Source: DATENM01 sp045807725 (GTDB lineage Bacteria > Acidobacteriota > Blastocatellia > UBA7656). From it: a stretch of DNA of 64,000 nucleotides. Shown here in pieces: positions 42,963-52,748 of this stretch. The translations under genes were made by a program, and so were the position numbers. The notes beneath the pieces were generated by a model that saw nothing but the letters and a program-made list of their open reading frames with translations, made no database searches and had not been told where the DNA came from. How positions within the stretch are numbered: position 1 is the stretch's first letter; every line of letters starts with the position of its first letter. The stretch covers positions 23,048-87,047 of the forward strand of contig JBJMGV010000113.1 of the NCBI GenBank assembly GCA_045807725.1, read 5' to 3'.

Positions 42963-43619
42963 ATGGCCGGCATAAATTCAGACTTTCTCCGCCGCGCTTC
43001 AGTCTATAGCTATGAAGCGGATGGAGGGGTTAACTTTCGGATAGGCCAAAGCGACTTGGATTTGAGCGACACGCAATTAATCGAGCGCACGCTGGGCGGC
43101 GAACCCGACGCCTTCAACCTGCTGGTGCGCCGCTGGGAGCGGCACATCTATGGCCTGACGCTGCGCATGCTGGGGCGCGACGACGAGGCCCGCGACGCGA
43201 CGCAGGAGACCTTCATCTCGGCCTACCGCAACCTGTCGAAGTTTCGCGGCGAAGCCAAGTTCTCGTCGTGGATTTATCGCATCGCCCTGAACATCTGCAA
43301 CACGCGGCTGCGTGGCCGCTCGCGCAATGTCATCTCGCTCGACGAGCAGCGCGAAGCGACCGGCTTTGAATTGGCCGCCGACACCGAAGACCTCGGCAGC
43401 AACATCCAACAAGAGCAGGTCACGCGCGCCGTGCGCCGCGCCTTGCAAGGGCTGCCGGCAGAGATGCGGCAGGTCATCGTGATGAAGGAATACGAAGGCT
43501 TGAAGTTCTCTGAGATCGCCGACATCCTGGGCCTTCCCGTCTCGACCGTGAAGACGCGTATGTACACGGGACTGTCGGAACTCAGAAAGCGGCTCGCGCA
43601 CCTGCGCGAAGCGATGTGA
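42963..43619 (+). CDS. ECF RNA polymerase sigma factor
   Basis: 218 residues from ATG 42963. Region 2 (about 40-115) reads FNLLVRRWERHIYGLTLRML, ARDATQETFISAYRN and FSSWIYRIALN. Region 4 (about 155-215) reads LPAEMRQVIVMKEYEGLKFS, EIADILGLPVSTVKTRMYTG. Region 3 is absent, as in ECF (group 4, RpoE-like) factors. It directs RNA polymerase to envelope or stress promoters and is probably held inactive by the zinc-finger membrane protein encoded next. A 7-mer tract separates the two genes. Confidence 0.94.
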   Translation: MAGINSDFLRRASVYSYEADGGVNFRIGQSDLDLSDTQLIERTLGGEPDAFNLLVRRWERHIYGLTLRMLGRDDEARDATQETFISAYRNLSKFRGEAKFSSWIYRIALNICNTRLRGRSRNVISLDEQREATGFELAADTEDLGSNIQQEQVTRAVRRALQGLPAEMRQVIVMKEYEGLKFSEIADILGLPVSTVKTRMYTGLSELRKRLAHLREAM

Positions 43620-43623
43620 AGGG

Positions 43624-43777
43624 ACAGGATTCAGGATACAGGAGTCAGGATTCAGGGGCTGCGCCGTTTGGCAGCGTGCCGATTCAGCCGCAGCTTTCCG
43701 CATTTGATGTCAAACTGAATCCGCGCCGCGCGACAGCGCATCTTGCGCCATGGACTCCTGTATCCTGAATCCTGATT
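43624..43777. repeat. Inverted 7-mer tract (TCAGGAT family)
   Basis: It starts 4 bp after the sigma factor stop. Left arm: ACAGGAT, TCAGGAT, ACAGGAG, TCAGGAT, TCAGGGG. Right arm 43751-43777 is complementary (CTCCTGTATCCTGAATCCTG). The arms are nearly 100 bp apart. Confidence 0.85.
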
Positions 43778-43790
43778 GATAGGTGACGAG

Positions 43791-44543
43791 ATGAGCGAAA
43801 CAAATAAGACTTGCCAGATGCAGGAAGCGATGATGGCCTATCTCTACAAAGAGGCGACCGAAGACGAAGCGCGCCGCTTTGAAGCGCACCTCGACGAGTG
43901 TGCCGCGTGCCGGCAGGAGATGGTCGGGTTCGAGCGCGTCCGTGAACAGTTGCAACAATGGCAGGTCGCAGACCTGCCGGTCGTGCGCGTCGTCGCCGAA
44001 GCGCAACCGGCGCGGCGGTCATTCCTCGCCGTCCTCAAAGAACTGTTCGGTGTTATGCCGTTGTGGGTGAAAGCCGCCAGCGTTGCCGCCGTGGCGCTCA
44101 TCGTTATGGCCATGACCGGCACGAACATTCGCATCAACCGCGACGGCTTTTCGCTCAGCGCCAGGATGATCGGCACTTCATCGCCGAGCGAGCCGCCTGC
44201 GACGAAGACGAATCCGGCGCAGCCGCAATACGCCAGCAACGAACAGATCGAGCAACTGCGCGCCAACCTCGCGGCGCTCGTGTCGCAGAAGATTGCCGAC
44301 AGCGAGCGGCAGCAGAAAGAAGAACTCCGCGCTCAACTCGTCAGCCTGCAAAGTGACCTTCAAGCGATGCGCTCGACCGAACTGGCGAAGATCGTCGCCC
44401 GCGTCCAGCAGCACCAGTCGCGCCTGCAAACTATCGAACGCGACCTCGACCGCCGCGAAGGCTCGGACCTCACCGACATCCTCTTCAGCGAATTGATGAC
44501 CCGCCCGTCGCAAACATCGAACGGATCGGGCGGCGGTGATTAA
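43791..44543 (+). CDS. Membrane anti-sigma factor with zinc finger
   Basis: 250 residues from ATG 43791, with AGGTGA upstream. The N-terminal zf-HC2 (ZAS) domain has H33-x3-C37-x2-C40 (HLDECAACR) with an earlier Cys at 8. A membrane helix lies at about 88-110 (LWVKAASVAAVALIVMAM). The periplasmic part is a long coiled coil (about 150-235, QIEQLRANLAALVSQ to RLQTIERDLDRRE). It is expected to bind and sequester the adjacent ECF sigma and release it upon an envelope signal. The coiled coil could be the sensor. Confidence 0.9.
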   Translation: MSETNKTCQMQEAMMAYLYKEATEDEARRFEAHLDECAACRQEMVGFERVREQLQQWQVADLPVVRVVAEAQPARRSFLAVLKELFGVMPLWVKAASVAAVALIVMAMTGTNIRINRDGFSLSARMIGTSSPSEPPATKTNPAQPQYASNEQIEQLRANLAALVSQKIADSERQQKEELRAQLVSLQSDLQAMRSTELAKIVARVQQHQSRLQTIERDLDRREGSDLTDILFSELMTRPSQTSNGSGGGD

Positions 44544-44574
44544 GCTTGCAATCGAGCCGACGGCTCAACGACAC

Positions 44575-44697
44575 CTACAGCGCCGTTGGCGAACGGTTGA
44601 AGACCTCGCGCGGATTGAGGAGAGTCCACGCGGGGTGCGCGAGAAAAGGGGAGAGTTCACGCGCTTTTTACGCAACTGTCCGCCGCCGGCGCTGTAG
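44575..44697 (+). ncRNA. Candidate structured RNA, strong terminal stem
   Basis: The 17-nt ends (44575-44591, CTACAGCGCCG..., and 44681-44697, ...CGGCGCTGTAG) pair at 15 of 17 positions and enclose about 90 nt. Inside, CGCGC at about 44607 can pair with GCGCG at about 44637. It lies in the 260-bp space between the anti-sigma gene and pta. The strand is assumed. It does not match a known RNA by eye. Confidence 0.35.
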
Positions 44698-44803
44698 TCA
44701 TTTCACGCTCTTCTATCGCCCGCCTCAGAAAAATCCGCTACAATGACTTCTTCATTGCTGGAACGTTAATCTGCTAATCCCTGCCCGGAGGTTTAATCCA
44801 TCC

Positions 44804-45820
44804 ATGAATATTCTCGATCAAATCTATGCGCGCGCCGCCGCCGATCCGCAGCACATCGTTCTGCCCGAAGGCGAAGACGACCGCACCGTGCGCGCTGCTG
44901 CGCTCATCGTCGCTCAGCGCCTCGCGCGCGTCACGCTGATCGGGCGCGAAGAGGTCATTCGCGGCAAGGCCGAAAAGTTCGGCGTCGATTTAACAGGCAT
45001 CGCTATCCTCGATCATCGCCGCGCCTCGCAACGTGAGCGGTACGCGGCCCGTTATCACGAGATTCGCCGTGCTAAAGGCGTCACTCTCGAAGAAGCCCAT
45101 CAGCAGATGGACGACCCGCTCTACTTCGGCAATATGATGGTGCGCGAAGGCGACGCCGACGGCAGCGTCAGCGGCGCGACGCACACGACCGGCCACACGG
45201 TCAGCTCGGCGCTGCGCTGCATTGGCCCCAAGCCCGGCCTTAAGGTGGTATCGAGCTTTTTCGTGATGGTCGTCCCGAACAGTCCGCTCGGCGAGAACGG
45301 CACGTTCATCTTTGCCGACTGTGCCGTCATCATTAATCCGGGCGCGGCGGAGCTGGCCGAGATCGCTATCGCGTCGGCGGATTCGGCGCGTGCGCTGCTC
45401 GGCGTCGAGCCGCGCGTCGCTATGCTCTCGTTTTCGACCAAAGGCAGCGCCAAAGACCCGCTCGTTGATAAAGTCGTCGAGGCGACCCGAACCGTGCGCG
45501 CCCGCGCTCCGCAGATTCTCGTGGACGGCGAGCTGCAACTCGACGCGGCCTTGCTCCCGGCCATCGCCGCGAGCAAAGCGCCCGGCAGCCCGGTCGCCGG
45601 GCGGGCCAACACCCTGATCTTCCCCGACCTGCAAGCCGGTAACATCGGATATAAGCTGGTCGAGCGGCTGGCCGGCGCGTCGGCGGTCGGGCCGGTGCTG
45701 CAAGGCTTGGCGAAACCGGCCAACGACCTGTCGCGCGGCTGCAAGGCCGAAGATATACGCGATACGGTGGCCATCACAGCGGTTCAGGCTCAAGCCACCA
45801 ACCGCCAGACCAGCCGCTAA
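44804..45820 (+). CDS. pta: Phosphate acetyltransferase
   Basis: 338 residues, the short class I size. Typical motifs: IVLPEGEDDRTVRAA at the start, the central VSGATHTTGHTVSSALRCIG and FVMVVPNSPLGENGTFIFAD, and near the end ANTLIFPDLQAGNIGYKLVE and AVGPVLQGLAKPANDLSRG. It converts acetyl-CoA and phosphate to acetyl phosphate and CoA. Acetate kinase is not adjacent. CGGAGG lies upstream of ATG 44804. A phosphate butyryltransferase is the only close alternative, but the motifs favour Pta. Confidence 0.94.
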   Translation: MNILDQIYARAAADPQHIVLPEGEDDRTVRAAALIVAQRLARVTLIGREEVIRGKAEKFGVDLTGIAILDHRRASQRERYAARYHEIRRAKGVTLEEAHQQMDDPLYFGNMMVREGDADGSVSGATHTTGHTVSSALRCIGPKPGLKVVSSFFVMVVPNSPLGENGTFIFADCAVIINPGAAELAEIAIASADSARALLGVEPRVAMLSFSTKGSAKDPLVDKVVEATRTVRARAPQILVDGELQLDAALLPAIAASKAPGSPVAGRANTLIFPDLQAGNIGYKLVERLAGASAVGPVLQGLAKPANDLSRGCKAEDIRDTVAITAVQAQATNRQTSR

Positions 45821-45842
45821 ATGTTGTCCCGAACTGTTTTAA

Positions 45843-45914
45843 ACCGCAGCGGGCGCAGAGGAACATAGAGCGCTGGTTGACGCTTTGCGATCCTCTGCGT
45901 CCCTCTGCGGTAAA
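45843..45914. repeat. Inverted short-repeat tract (CTCTGCG family)
   Basis: Left arm about 45843-45862 (ACCGCAG ... GCGCAGAGGA), right arm 45890-45914 (TCCTCTGCGTCCCTCTGCGG). About 20 bp after the pta stop; it could act as a weak terminator hairpin. Confidence 0.75.
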
Positions 45915-45965
45915 CCCTATCCAGAAAATTTTAGATAAATTTTTCTCCGTTGCCTGCCGAAATTA

Positions 45966-45994
45966 TTGACAGCCTCAGATTCAAAAAATATAAT
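45966..45994 (+). promoter_or_regulatory. groESL promoter, perfect consensus
   Basis: TTGACA at 45966-45971, TATAAT at 45989-45994, 17-bp spacer: full match to the housekeeping sigma consensus. Confidence 0.95.
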
Positions 45995-46020
45995 TAGCAC
46001 TCTCGATGAGAGAGTGCTAA
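45994..46020. promoter_or_regulatory. CIRCE operator (HrcA site)
   Basis: TTAGCACTC-N9-GAGTGCTAA, a perfect match to CIRCE. It begins at the last base of the -10 box, so it covers the transcription start. HrcA binding would block initiation and heat would release it. No hrcA gene is in the window. Confidence 0.97.
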
Positions 46021-46084
46021 CTTTTATGCCAACCCGGCCAATCAGCAGTGCCATTTTCTAAATAGAAAGGAGTCGAGACCAGTT

Positions 46085-46411
46085 ATGGCTAGCATCAAAC
46101 CGCTTCAAGATCGCGTGATCATTCGACGCATTGAGGAAGGCGAACAGATTCGCGGCGGGATCATTATTCCCGACAGCGCCAAAGAGAAACCGCAGGAGGG
46201 CGAGGTCATCGCCGTCGGCGAAGGCAAGAAACTCGATAACGGCGAGCGCGTGCCGCTGGACATCAAAGACGGCGACCGCGTCCTGTTCGGCAAGTACGCA
46301 GGCACCGAGATCAAGCTTGACGGCGAGGAGTATCTCATTATGCGCGAGGACGACATCCTAGGCGTCATCGAACGCGCCGGCGAGAACAAATCCAAGAAGG
46401 CAGGCAAGTAA
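46085..46411 (+). CDS. groES: Co-chaperonin GroES
   Basis: 108 residues. Motifs IKPLQDRVIIRRIEEGEQIR, the mobile loop GGIIIPDSAKEKPQ, and DRVLFGKYAGTEIKLDGEEY are diagnostic. It caps the GroEL ring during ATP-driven folding. GAAAGGAG precedes the ATG by about 11 nt. A slightly longer Lys-rich tail (AGENKSKKAGK) is present. First gene of groES-groEL under CIRCE control. Confidence 0.98.
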   Translation: MASIKPLQDRVIIRRIEEGEQIRGGIIIPDSAKEKPQEGEVIAVGEGKKLDNGERVPLDIKDGDRVLFGKYAGTEIKLDGEEYLIMREDDILGVIERAGENKSKKAGK

Positions 46412-46421
46412 GAAACACTTC

Positions 46422-46538
46422 GATTTTGGATTTTGGATTTTCGTGGCTTAGCGCTGCGCGCCTGCGATTTTAGATTGGGGAACCATCGTGAGTCGCGTTT
46501 CCGGCAATCCAAAATCGGCAATCCAAAATCTAAAATCT
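46422..46538. repeat. Inverted 7-mer tract (GATTTTG/AATCCAA family)
   Basis: Left arm GATTTTG x2, GATTTTC (46422-46441); right arm AATCCAA, AATCGGC, AATCCAA, AATCTAA (46505-46538). It lies between groES and groEL, so a long hairpin would form in the groESL mRNA and could tune the ratio of the two products. Confidence 0.85.
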
Positions 46539-46560
46539 CATAAGGTAGGAGAATAGAACT

Positions 46561-48189
<1,629 letters not shown>

Positions 48190-48220
48190 TCCCCCGTTGC
48201 CGAAGATGCTCGGAAGCGCA

Positions 48221-48260
48221 GGGCCGCTGTCTCATCAAGAGACAGCGGCCCTTCTTCATT
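48221..48260 (+). terminator. groESL intrinsic terminator
   Basis: Stem 48221-48233 (GGGCCGCTGTCTC) pairs perfectly with 48239-48251, 5-nt loop, followed by TTCTTCATT. Confidence 0.88.
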
Positions 48261-48310
48261 GGTAGCAATGCAGCGTTGAAAGATAGGAGTATGGTTGTCT
48301 GGCCGCCAGT

Positions 48311-48664
48311 GTGCGCCGCATCGCGGCGCAATGAATTTAGCTGGGCGTTTCAACGCCCGGAACTGTTGCGCCGCGTAGCGGCGGCATGAATTTAGCCAGG
48401 CGTTTCAACGCCTGGAATAGGTGTTGCCCGTGTTCGCGTCGCGTAGCGAGGCCTGACTCCTGGGGCATTCAACCGTCGCTATGCGACGCGACATCCATCT
48501 CGCTGCTGAACACAGGCATTGAAATGCCTGCCTAAACTCACGTGCCGCTACGCGGCAAATACCTGCCTAAACTCACGTGCCGCTACGCGGCAAATACCTG
48601 CCTAAACTCACTTGCCGCTACGTGGCAAACGCCTGCCCAAACTCAATTGCCGCTACGCGGCAAC
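48311..48664. repeat. Gene-free repeat block: 35-bp tandem hairpins
   Basis: The 501-bp gap after groEL is mostly repeats. The hairpin GCCGCTACGCGGC recurs at 48544, 48579, 48614 (one base changed) and 48649, exactly 35 bp apart, with linkers like AAATACCTGCCTAAACTCA. Upstream lie the second motif GGCGTTTCAACGCC (about 48343 and 48403) and an imperfect inverted GTCGCGTAGCGA/TCGCTATGCGAC pair. Same family as 2460-2952. No gene seen. Confidence 0.88.
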
Positions 48665-48690
48665 TCTGTGCACTGCCGCCAGTAGAATTT

Positions 48691-51216
48691 TCATTGCGCG
48701 CGCAACGTAGCGAGCGGCTTGCGGGCCAGCACGTCGAGCGTCGAGACTGCGCCGACGATGGTCACTAACGCGACCGTCGCGGCAATGCCGATCAGGTTGA
48801 TCTCCGGCGTCGGACTCCACTTGATCTCGAAGACGTAATGCGAGGTCGCGTACGATAAGCCAATCGCCGCGAGCGAGCCGACCAGCCCCGCCACTAATCC
48901 CATCAAGCCATACTCCGCGAGCAGCATCAGCAGAATCGTTTTACGCTTGGCCCCAAGCGTCTTGAGCACCGCCGTTTCGTAGACGCGCTGGAACTTCGTC
49001 ATCGCCAGCGAGCCGGCCAGTATGAGCGCGCCGCTCAACAACACAAACGCGCCGACGAAGGTTACGGCCAGTGTGATGTTATTCACAATTCGCGTCACCG
49101 CTTTTAAGATGTCGCCCACGTCAATCACCGAAACGTTCGGATATTTGTCCACCAGCGCGCGTTGAAAGCGCGAACGGTCGGGTTCGGTTTCGGGACCGTT
49201 GATGGCGGCGACCCACATCTGCGGCGCGCTTTCGAGCACGCCCGGTCGAAAGACGAACATAAAACCTGTGCGCGAGTTGCGCCACTCGATGCGGCGAACG
49301 CTGGTGACGCGCGCCGTGATCTTGCGGCCTTGAATGTCGAAGACGACGGGGCTGCCGATCCCCATGCCGCCCAGGCCCCAGACGTTCTCTTCGATGGAGA
49401 CCTCCGGCTCGTTCGACGGCGTGCCGTCCCAAAACTTGCCGGCGACGACCGTCTCGTTGGTGTCGAGGTTCGGGCGATAGGTGACAACGTATTCGCGCAC
49501 CCAGCGGCTACGGTCGCGCTTCATCTCTTCGTTATCAAGGTCTAAACTTGTGCCGTTAATCTCCTTGATGTGAGCGCGCACAGTCGGGACCATCTCGGCG
49601 GGCGTGCCGGTCTGTTGCTCGACAAATTCGGCGAGCGGCGCGGCCTGATCTTTCTGCACGTCGATCAAAAACATATTCGGCAAATTGCCTTGCAAGGTCG
49701 CATTGAATTCGTTGACCAGATTGGCTTGCACAGACTGAATCGAGATGACGAGAAAGACGCCGAGGCCAACAACCATCACGGTGATGCGGGTTTGATTGCC
49801 GGGCCGGTGCAAGCTGTTGATGGCCTGCTTGAACGCGAACGAGCGCACGCGGCCCACGCGCCGCACGAGCCAGATCAGCAAGGTCGCCGCGCCGTACAGC
49901 AAGCCTGCGGTGATAATCAATCCGCCGAGAAAGATCAGGCCGATGCGCACCGAGCCGGCTTGCCACGAAACCAGCAGGAGCAAGCCCATCACGATGACGA
50001 ACGCCAATCCCCAGCGCCCCCAATCCAAGCGGCGCGCCGTCGGGGCTACGTCTTCGCGCAGCAGCACGTTCGGCTTGATGTGGCGTATGCGCAAGAGCGG
50101 CAGCGCCGAAAACAATAACGAGATCAACAAGCCGACCGTGAAGCCTTGCAGCGCCGCGCCCGGACGGAGTCCATAAGTCATATACGGCGGCAAGCGGTCG
50201 GCGAAAAATTGCGCGATGACCATCAACACGCCTTTGCCAAAGGCGACGCCGACCAGAGAGCCGGTGATGCCGAGCAGCACGACTTGTAGCAGGTAGACGA
50301 GCGTAATGCGCGTGCCGCTGCCGCCGATGCACTTCAGCACGGCGATGGATTTTTTCTTCTGCTCGATGAAGGTGCGCGTGACGTTGAGTATACCGATGCC
50401 GCCGAGCACGAGAATCACAAGGCCCGTCAGCGACGAATAATCTTCGGCGCGCGCGAGTTGCTCGGTCAGGTTCTCTTGCGAGGTCTTGTACGAGCGCACG
50501 TTGACGACATTGTCGTTCTTGAACTCGGCGCGCAGTTGTTTGACGAGCGGCTCCATCTGGTCTTCGGGCGTGCTGAAGAGAATGCGGCGGCGGGCGCGGC
50601 TGCCGAAGCCGGTCAGCCCGGCGGATTCGAGCGCGCTGCGTTCGATGAAGACGCGCGGCCCCAGGCGGAAGCCGCTCGTGCCGCCCGGCTCTTTGTCGAG
50701 CACGCCGCGAATCTGAAACTTCGTCGCGCCGATCAAGACATCATCGCCGACTTGCAAGCTCAGGCGTTCGAGCAAAGCCGGCGCGACGATTGCGCCCTGA
50801 TTTTCAAGCAGCGCGTAACTGAACGGCTCACCATTTTGCAGCTTGAATTCGCCGAAAAGCGGAAACGGCGGCTCGATGCCTTTCAGCTCAATCATCATTG
50901 CGCCGGGGTGTTGCGAGTCGGCAGGTCGAATCATCGTCGCCGAATCGATTGTCTCGGTGCGCCCGGTCACGAGCGGTTCGGCGATCCGGTTGATCTTATC
51001 GAGCGTCTCTTTGTCCCACGGGCGGTTGGTGTCAACTTGCACGTCCGCCGTCAGCAGCACGCGCGCCTCTGATGCGATGGCGGCGTTGGCGTTCTGCATC
51101 ATCGAGCGCACGGCGACAATGCAGCCGACGCCGACGGCGATAGAGAGGAAGAAGAAAAGTAATCTGCGCCACGAACTGCGAAGCTCGCGCCGGGCCATCT
51201 GAAAAACGAATCTCAT
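48691..51216 (-). CDS. YbbP-like ABC transporter permease
   Basis: 841 residues, the size of the large FtsX-type permeases. N-terminal helix (about 18-40, LLFFFLSIAVGVGCIVAV), a large periplasmic domain, a first FtsX block (about 255-385), a four-helix middle (about 400-480) and a second block at the end (about 710-841) closing STLDVLARKPLATLRAQ. It pairs with the ATPase gene that overlaps its start by 4 nt. With tesA on the other side this mirrors E. coli ybbP-ybbA/tesA. The family's substrate is unsettled; export of lipophilic or lysophospholipid-type molecules has been proposed. Confidence 0.9.
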   Translation of the reverse strand: MRFVFQMARRELRSSWRRLLFFFLSIAVGVGCIVAVRSMMQNANAAIASEARVLLTADVQVDTNRPWDKETLDKINRIAEPLVTGRTETIDSATMIRPADSQHPGAMMIELKGIEPPFPLFGEFKLQNGEPFSYALLENQGAIVAPALLERLSLQVGDDVLIGATKFQIRGVLDKEPGGTSGFRLGPRVFIERSALESAGLTGFGSRARRRILFSTPEDQMEPLVKQLRAEFKNDNVVNVRSYKTSQENLTEQLARAEDYSSLTGLVILVLGGIGILNVTRTFIEQKKKSIAVLKCIGGSGTRITLVYLLQVVLLGITGSLVGVAFGKGVLMVIAQFFADRLPPYMTYGLRPGAALQGFTVGLLISLLFSALPLLRIRHIKPNVLLREDVAPTARRLDWGRWGLAFVIVMGLLLLVSWQAGSVRIGLIFLGGLIITAGLLYGAATLLIWLVRRVGRVRSFAFKQAINSLHRPGNQTRITVMVVGLGVFLVISIQSVQANLVNEFNATLQGNLPNMFLIDVQKDQAAPLAEFVEQQTGTPAEMVPTVRAHIKEINGTSLDLDNEEMKRDRSRWVREYVVTYRPNLDTNETVVAGKFWDGTPSNEPEVSIEENVWGLGGMGIGSPVVFDIQGRKITARVTSVRRIEWRNSRTGFMFVFRPGVLESAPQMWVAAINGPETEPDRSRFQRALVDKYPNVSVIDVGDILKAVTRIVNNITLAVTFVGAFVLLSGALILAGSLAMTKFQRVYETAVLKTLGAKRKTILLMLLAEYGLMGLVAGLVGSLAAIGLSYATSHYVFEIKWSPTPEINLIGIAATVALVTIVGAVSTLDVLARKPLATLRAQ

Positions 51217-51941
51217 CGCGTCGCCTCCACCGTTGTGTCTGCGGTCGGCGAATCTGCCGCCTGTGCGTCTACGGTCGTGCTGTCGCTGACGACGCGCCCT
51301 TCGCGCAGCGCGATCTGCCGGTCGGCCATCGCCGCCAGTTCGTGATCGTGCGTCACCAGCACGAGCGTGGCGCGGCGTCGGCGATTCATCTCGACCATCA
51401 TCTCAAAGACGTGCCGCCCATTCTTTGAATCAAGATTGCCGGTCGGCTCGTCCGCAAGCATGATGGTCGGGTTGTTGGCAAAGGCGCGGGCGATGGCGAC
51501 GCGCTGCTGCTCGCCGCCCGACAGTTGCGCGGGATAATGATGCGCGCGCGCCACCAGATCGATGTCTTCGAGCAACGCCTGCGCGCGCGCGCGGGCGTCG
51601 CGCAAGCCGCGAATCTCCATCGGCACGAGGATGTTTTCAAGCGCCGTCAACGAAGGGATCAGGTGGAACGACTGGAAGACGAAGCCGAGCTTTGCGCCGC
51701 GCAACTCGGCCAATTGATCTTCGTTCATCGCGGTGATCTCTTCGCCGTCAATCAGGATGCGCCCATCGGTCGGCTCATCAAGCCCGGCGATCAATCCGAG
51801 CAGCGTCGATTTGCCGCTCCCCGAAGGGCCGATGACCGAGATGAATTGGCCGTCGGGAATGCGCAGGTCGAGCGCGTGCAATATGGTCAACATCTCCGCG
51901 CCCGAAGGCACGATCTTCGTCACGTTGTGGAGTTCGATCAT
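51213..51941 (-). CDS. YbbA-like ABC transporter ATPase
   Basis: 242 residues. Walker A GPSGSGKST, Q-loop VFQSFHLIPS, signature LSGGEQQRVAIARAF, Walker B IMLADEPTGNLD and H-loop VTHDHE are intact. The last 25 residues form a low-complexity Thr/Ala/Asp tail (TTVDAQAADSPTADTTVEAT) not needed for the fold. It energises the permease encoded downstream. The start ATG 51941 is 62 bp from the divergent tesA start. Confidence 0.92.
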   Translation of the reverse strand: MIELHNVTKIVPSGAEMLTILHALDLRIPDGQFISVIGPSGSGKSTLLGLIAGLDEPTDGRILIDGEEITAMNEDQLAELRGAKLGFVFQSFHLIPSLTALENILVPMEIRGLRDARARAQALLEDIDLVARAHHYPAQLSGGEQQRVAIARAFANNPTIMLADEPTGNLDSKNGRHVFEMMVEMNRRRRATLVLVTHDHELAAMADRQIALREGRVVSDSTTVDAQAADSPTADTTVEATR

Positions 51942-51991
51942 CAGGTCTTTCCCACGAATCTTAATCTCACCACGCCGTCGGCGCGGGCTGT

Positions 51992-51997
51992 TATAAT
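51992..51997 (+). promoter_or_regulatory. tesA -10 box, likely leaderless mRNA
   Basis: A perfect TATAAT ends 6 bp before the tesA ATG, so transcription would start at or next to the start codon. No good -35 is seen 17 bp upstream. Confidence 0.5.
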
Positions 51998-52003
51998 TGA
52001 ATT

Positions 52004-52708
52004 ATGAGAGTAGTTTTATTCAGTCTGTTGTTATCCACAGTGTCAGCCATTGTCGCCTGCAAGGGCGGGCCGACGAAAGAAATTCCTGCTGCGCCAGCCG
52101 CCGGCACGCCCACGTCTACGCAGTCCGTTAAGAGTGTAGCGAAGATCGTCGCGTTCGGCGACAGCCTGACCGCCGGCTATGGCTTGAATCCCGAAGAGAG
52201 CTACCCGACATTGCTGCAAAAACGGCTTGCGGCAGATGGTTTCGATTACGAAGTCATCAACGCGGGCATCTCCGGCGACACGACCGCCGGCGGCGTGCGC
52301 CGCATCGACTGGTCGCTGCAAGATGGCGAAGTGAAGGTCGTCATTCTTGAGCTTGGCGCGAACGACATCCTGCGCGGCCAGCCGATCACCGAGATGAAGA
52401 AGAACCTGAGCACGATCATCGAACGCGCCAGATCGCGCGGCGCGAAAGTTTTGCTCGCCGGTATGGAAGCGCCGACCAATTCCGGGATAGACTATCGCCG
52501 CTGGACGCACGGCGCGTTCGGCGAGCTGGCGAAAGAGCACAACGTGCCGATTATTCCGTTCTTCCTGGATCGCGTCGCCGGCATTCAATCGTTGAATCAA
52601 GCCGACGGCATTCACCCCAACGCGCAGGGCGCGCGCATCGTCGCCGACACGGTTTATCAGTACTTGAAGCCGATGCTTGAAAAGGCGGATCGGGCGGCAG
52701 CAAAGTAA
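52004..52708 (+). CDS. tesA: SGNH-family arylesterase/thioesterase TesA
   Basis: 234 residues. SGNH blocks are complete: FGDSLTAGYG (nucleophile Ser), INAGISGDTTAGG, LGANDILRG and the catalytic DGIHPNAQG near the C-terminus. The N-terminus has a lipoprotein-like signal (LLSTVSAIVACKGG), so it is probably a periplasmic lipoprotein. TesA relatives hydrolyse acyl-CoA, lysophospholipids and aryl esters. The divergent position to ybbA-ybbP is conserved from E. coli and suggests a shared lipid function. No ribosome-binding site precedes the ATG. Confidence 0.93.
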   Translation: MRVVLFSLLLSTVSAIVACKGGPTKEIPAAPAAGTPTSTQSVKSVAKIVAFGDSLTAGYGLNPEESYPTLLQKRLAADGFDYEVINAGISGDTTAGGVRRIDWSLQDGEVKVVILELGANDILRGQPITEMKKNLSTIIERARSRGAKVLLAGMEAPTNSGIDYRRWTHGAFGELAKEHNVPIIPFFLDRVAGIQSLNQADGIHPNAQGARIVADTVYQYLKPMLEKADRAAAK

Positions 52709-52748
52709 AAGTGTTTTGAAGTATCAAGCTCCGTGGGAGCGAAATGTT

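Noticed and set aside
44617..44627. RNase P RNA start (GAGGAGAGTCC)
   Set aside because: Only this short word resembles RNase P; the gap is too short for the whole RNA and the other conserved parts are missing.
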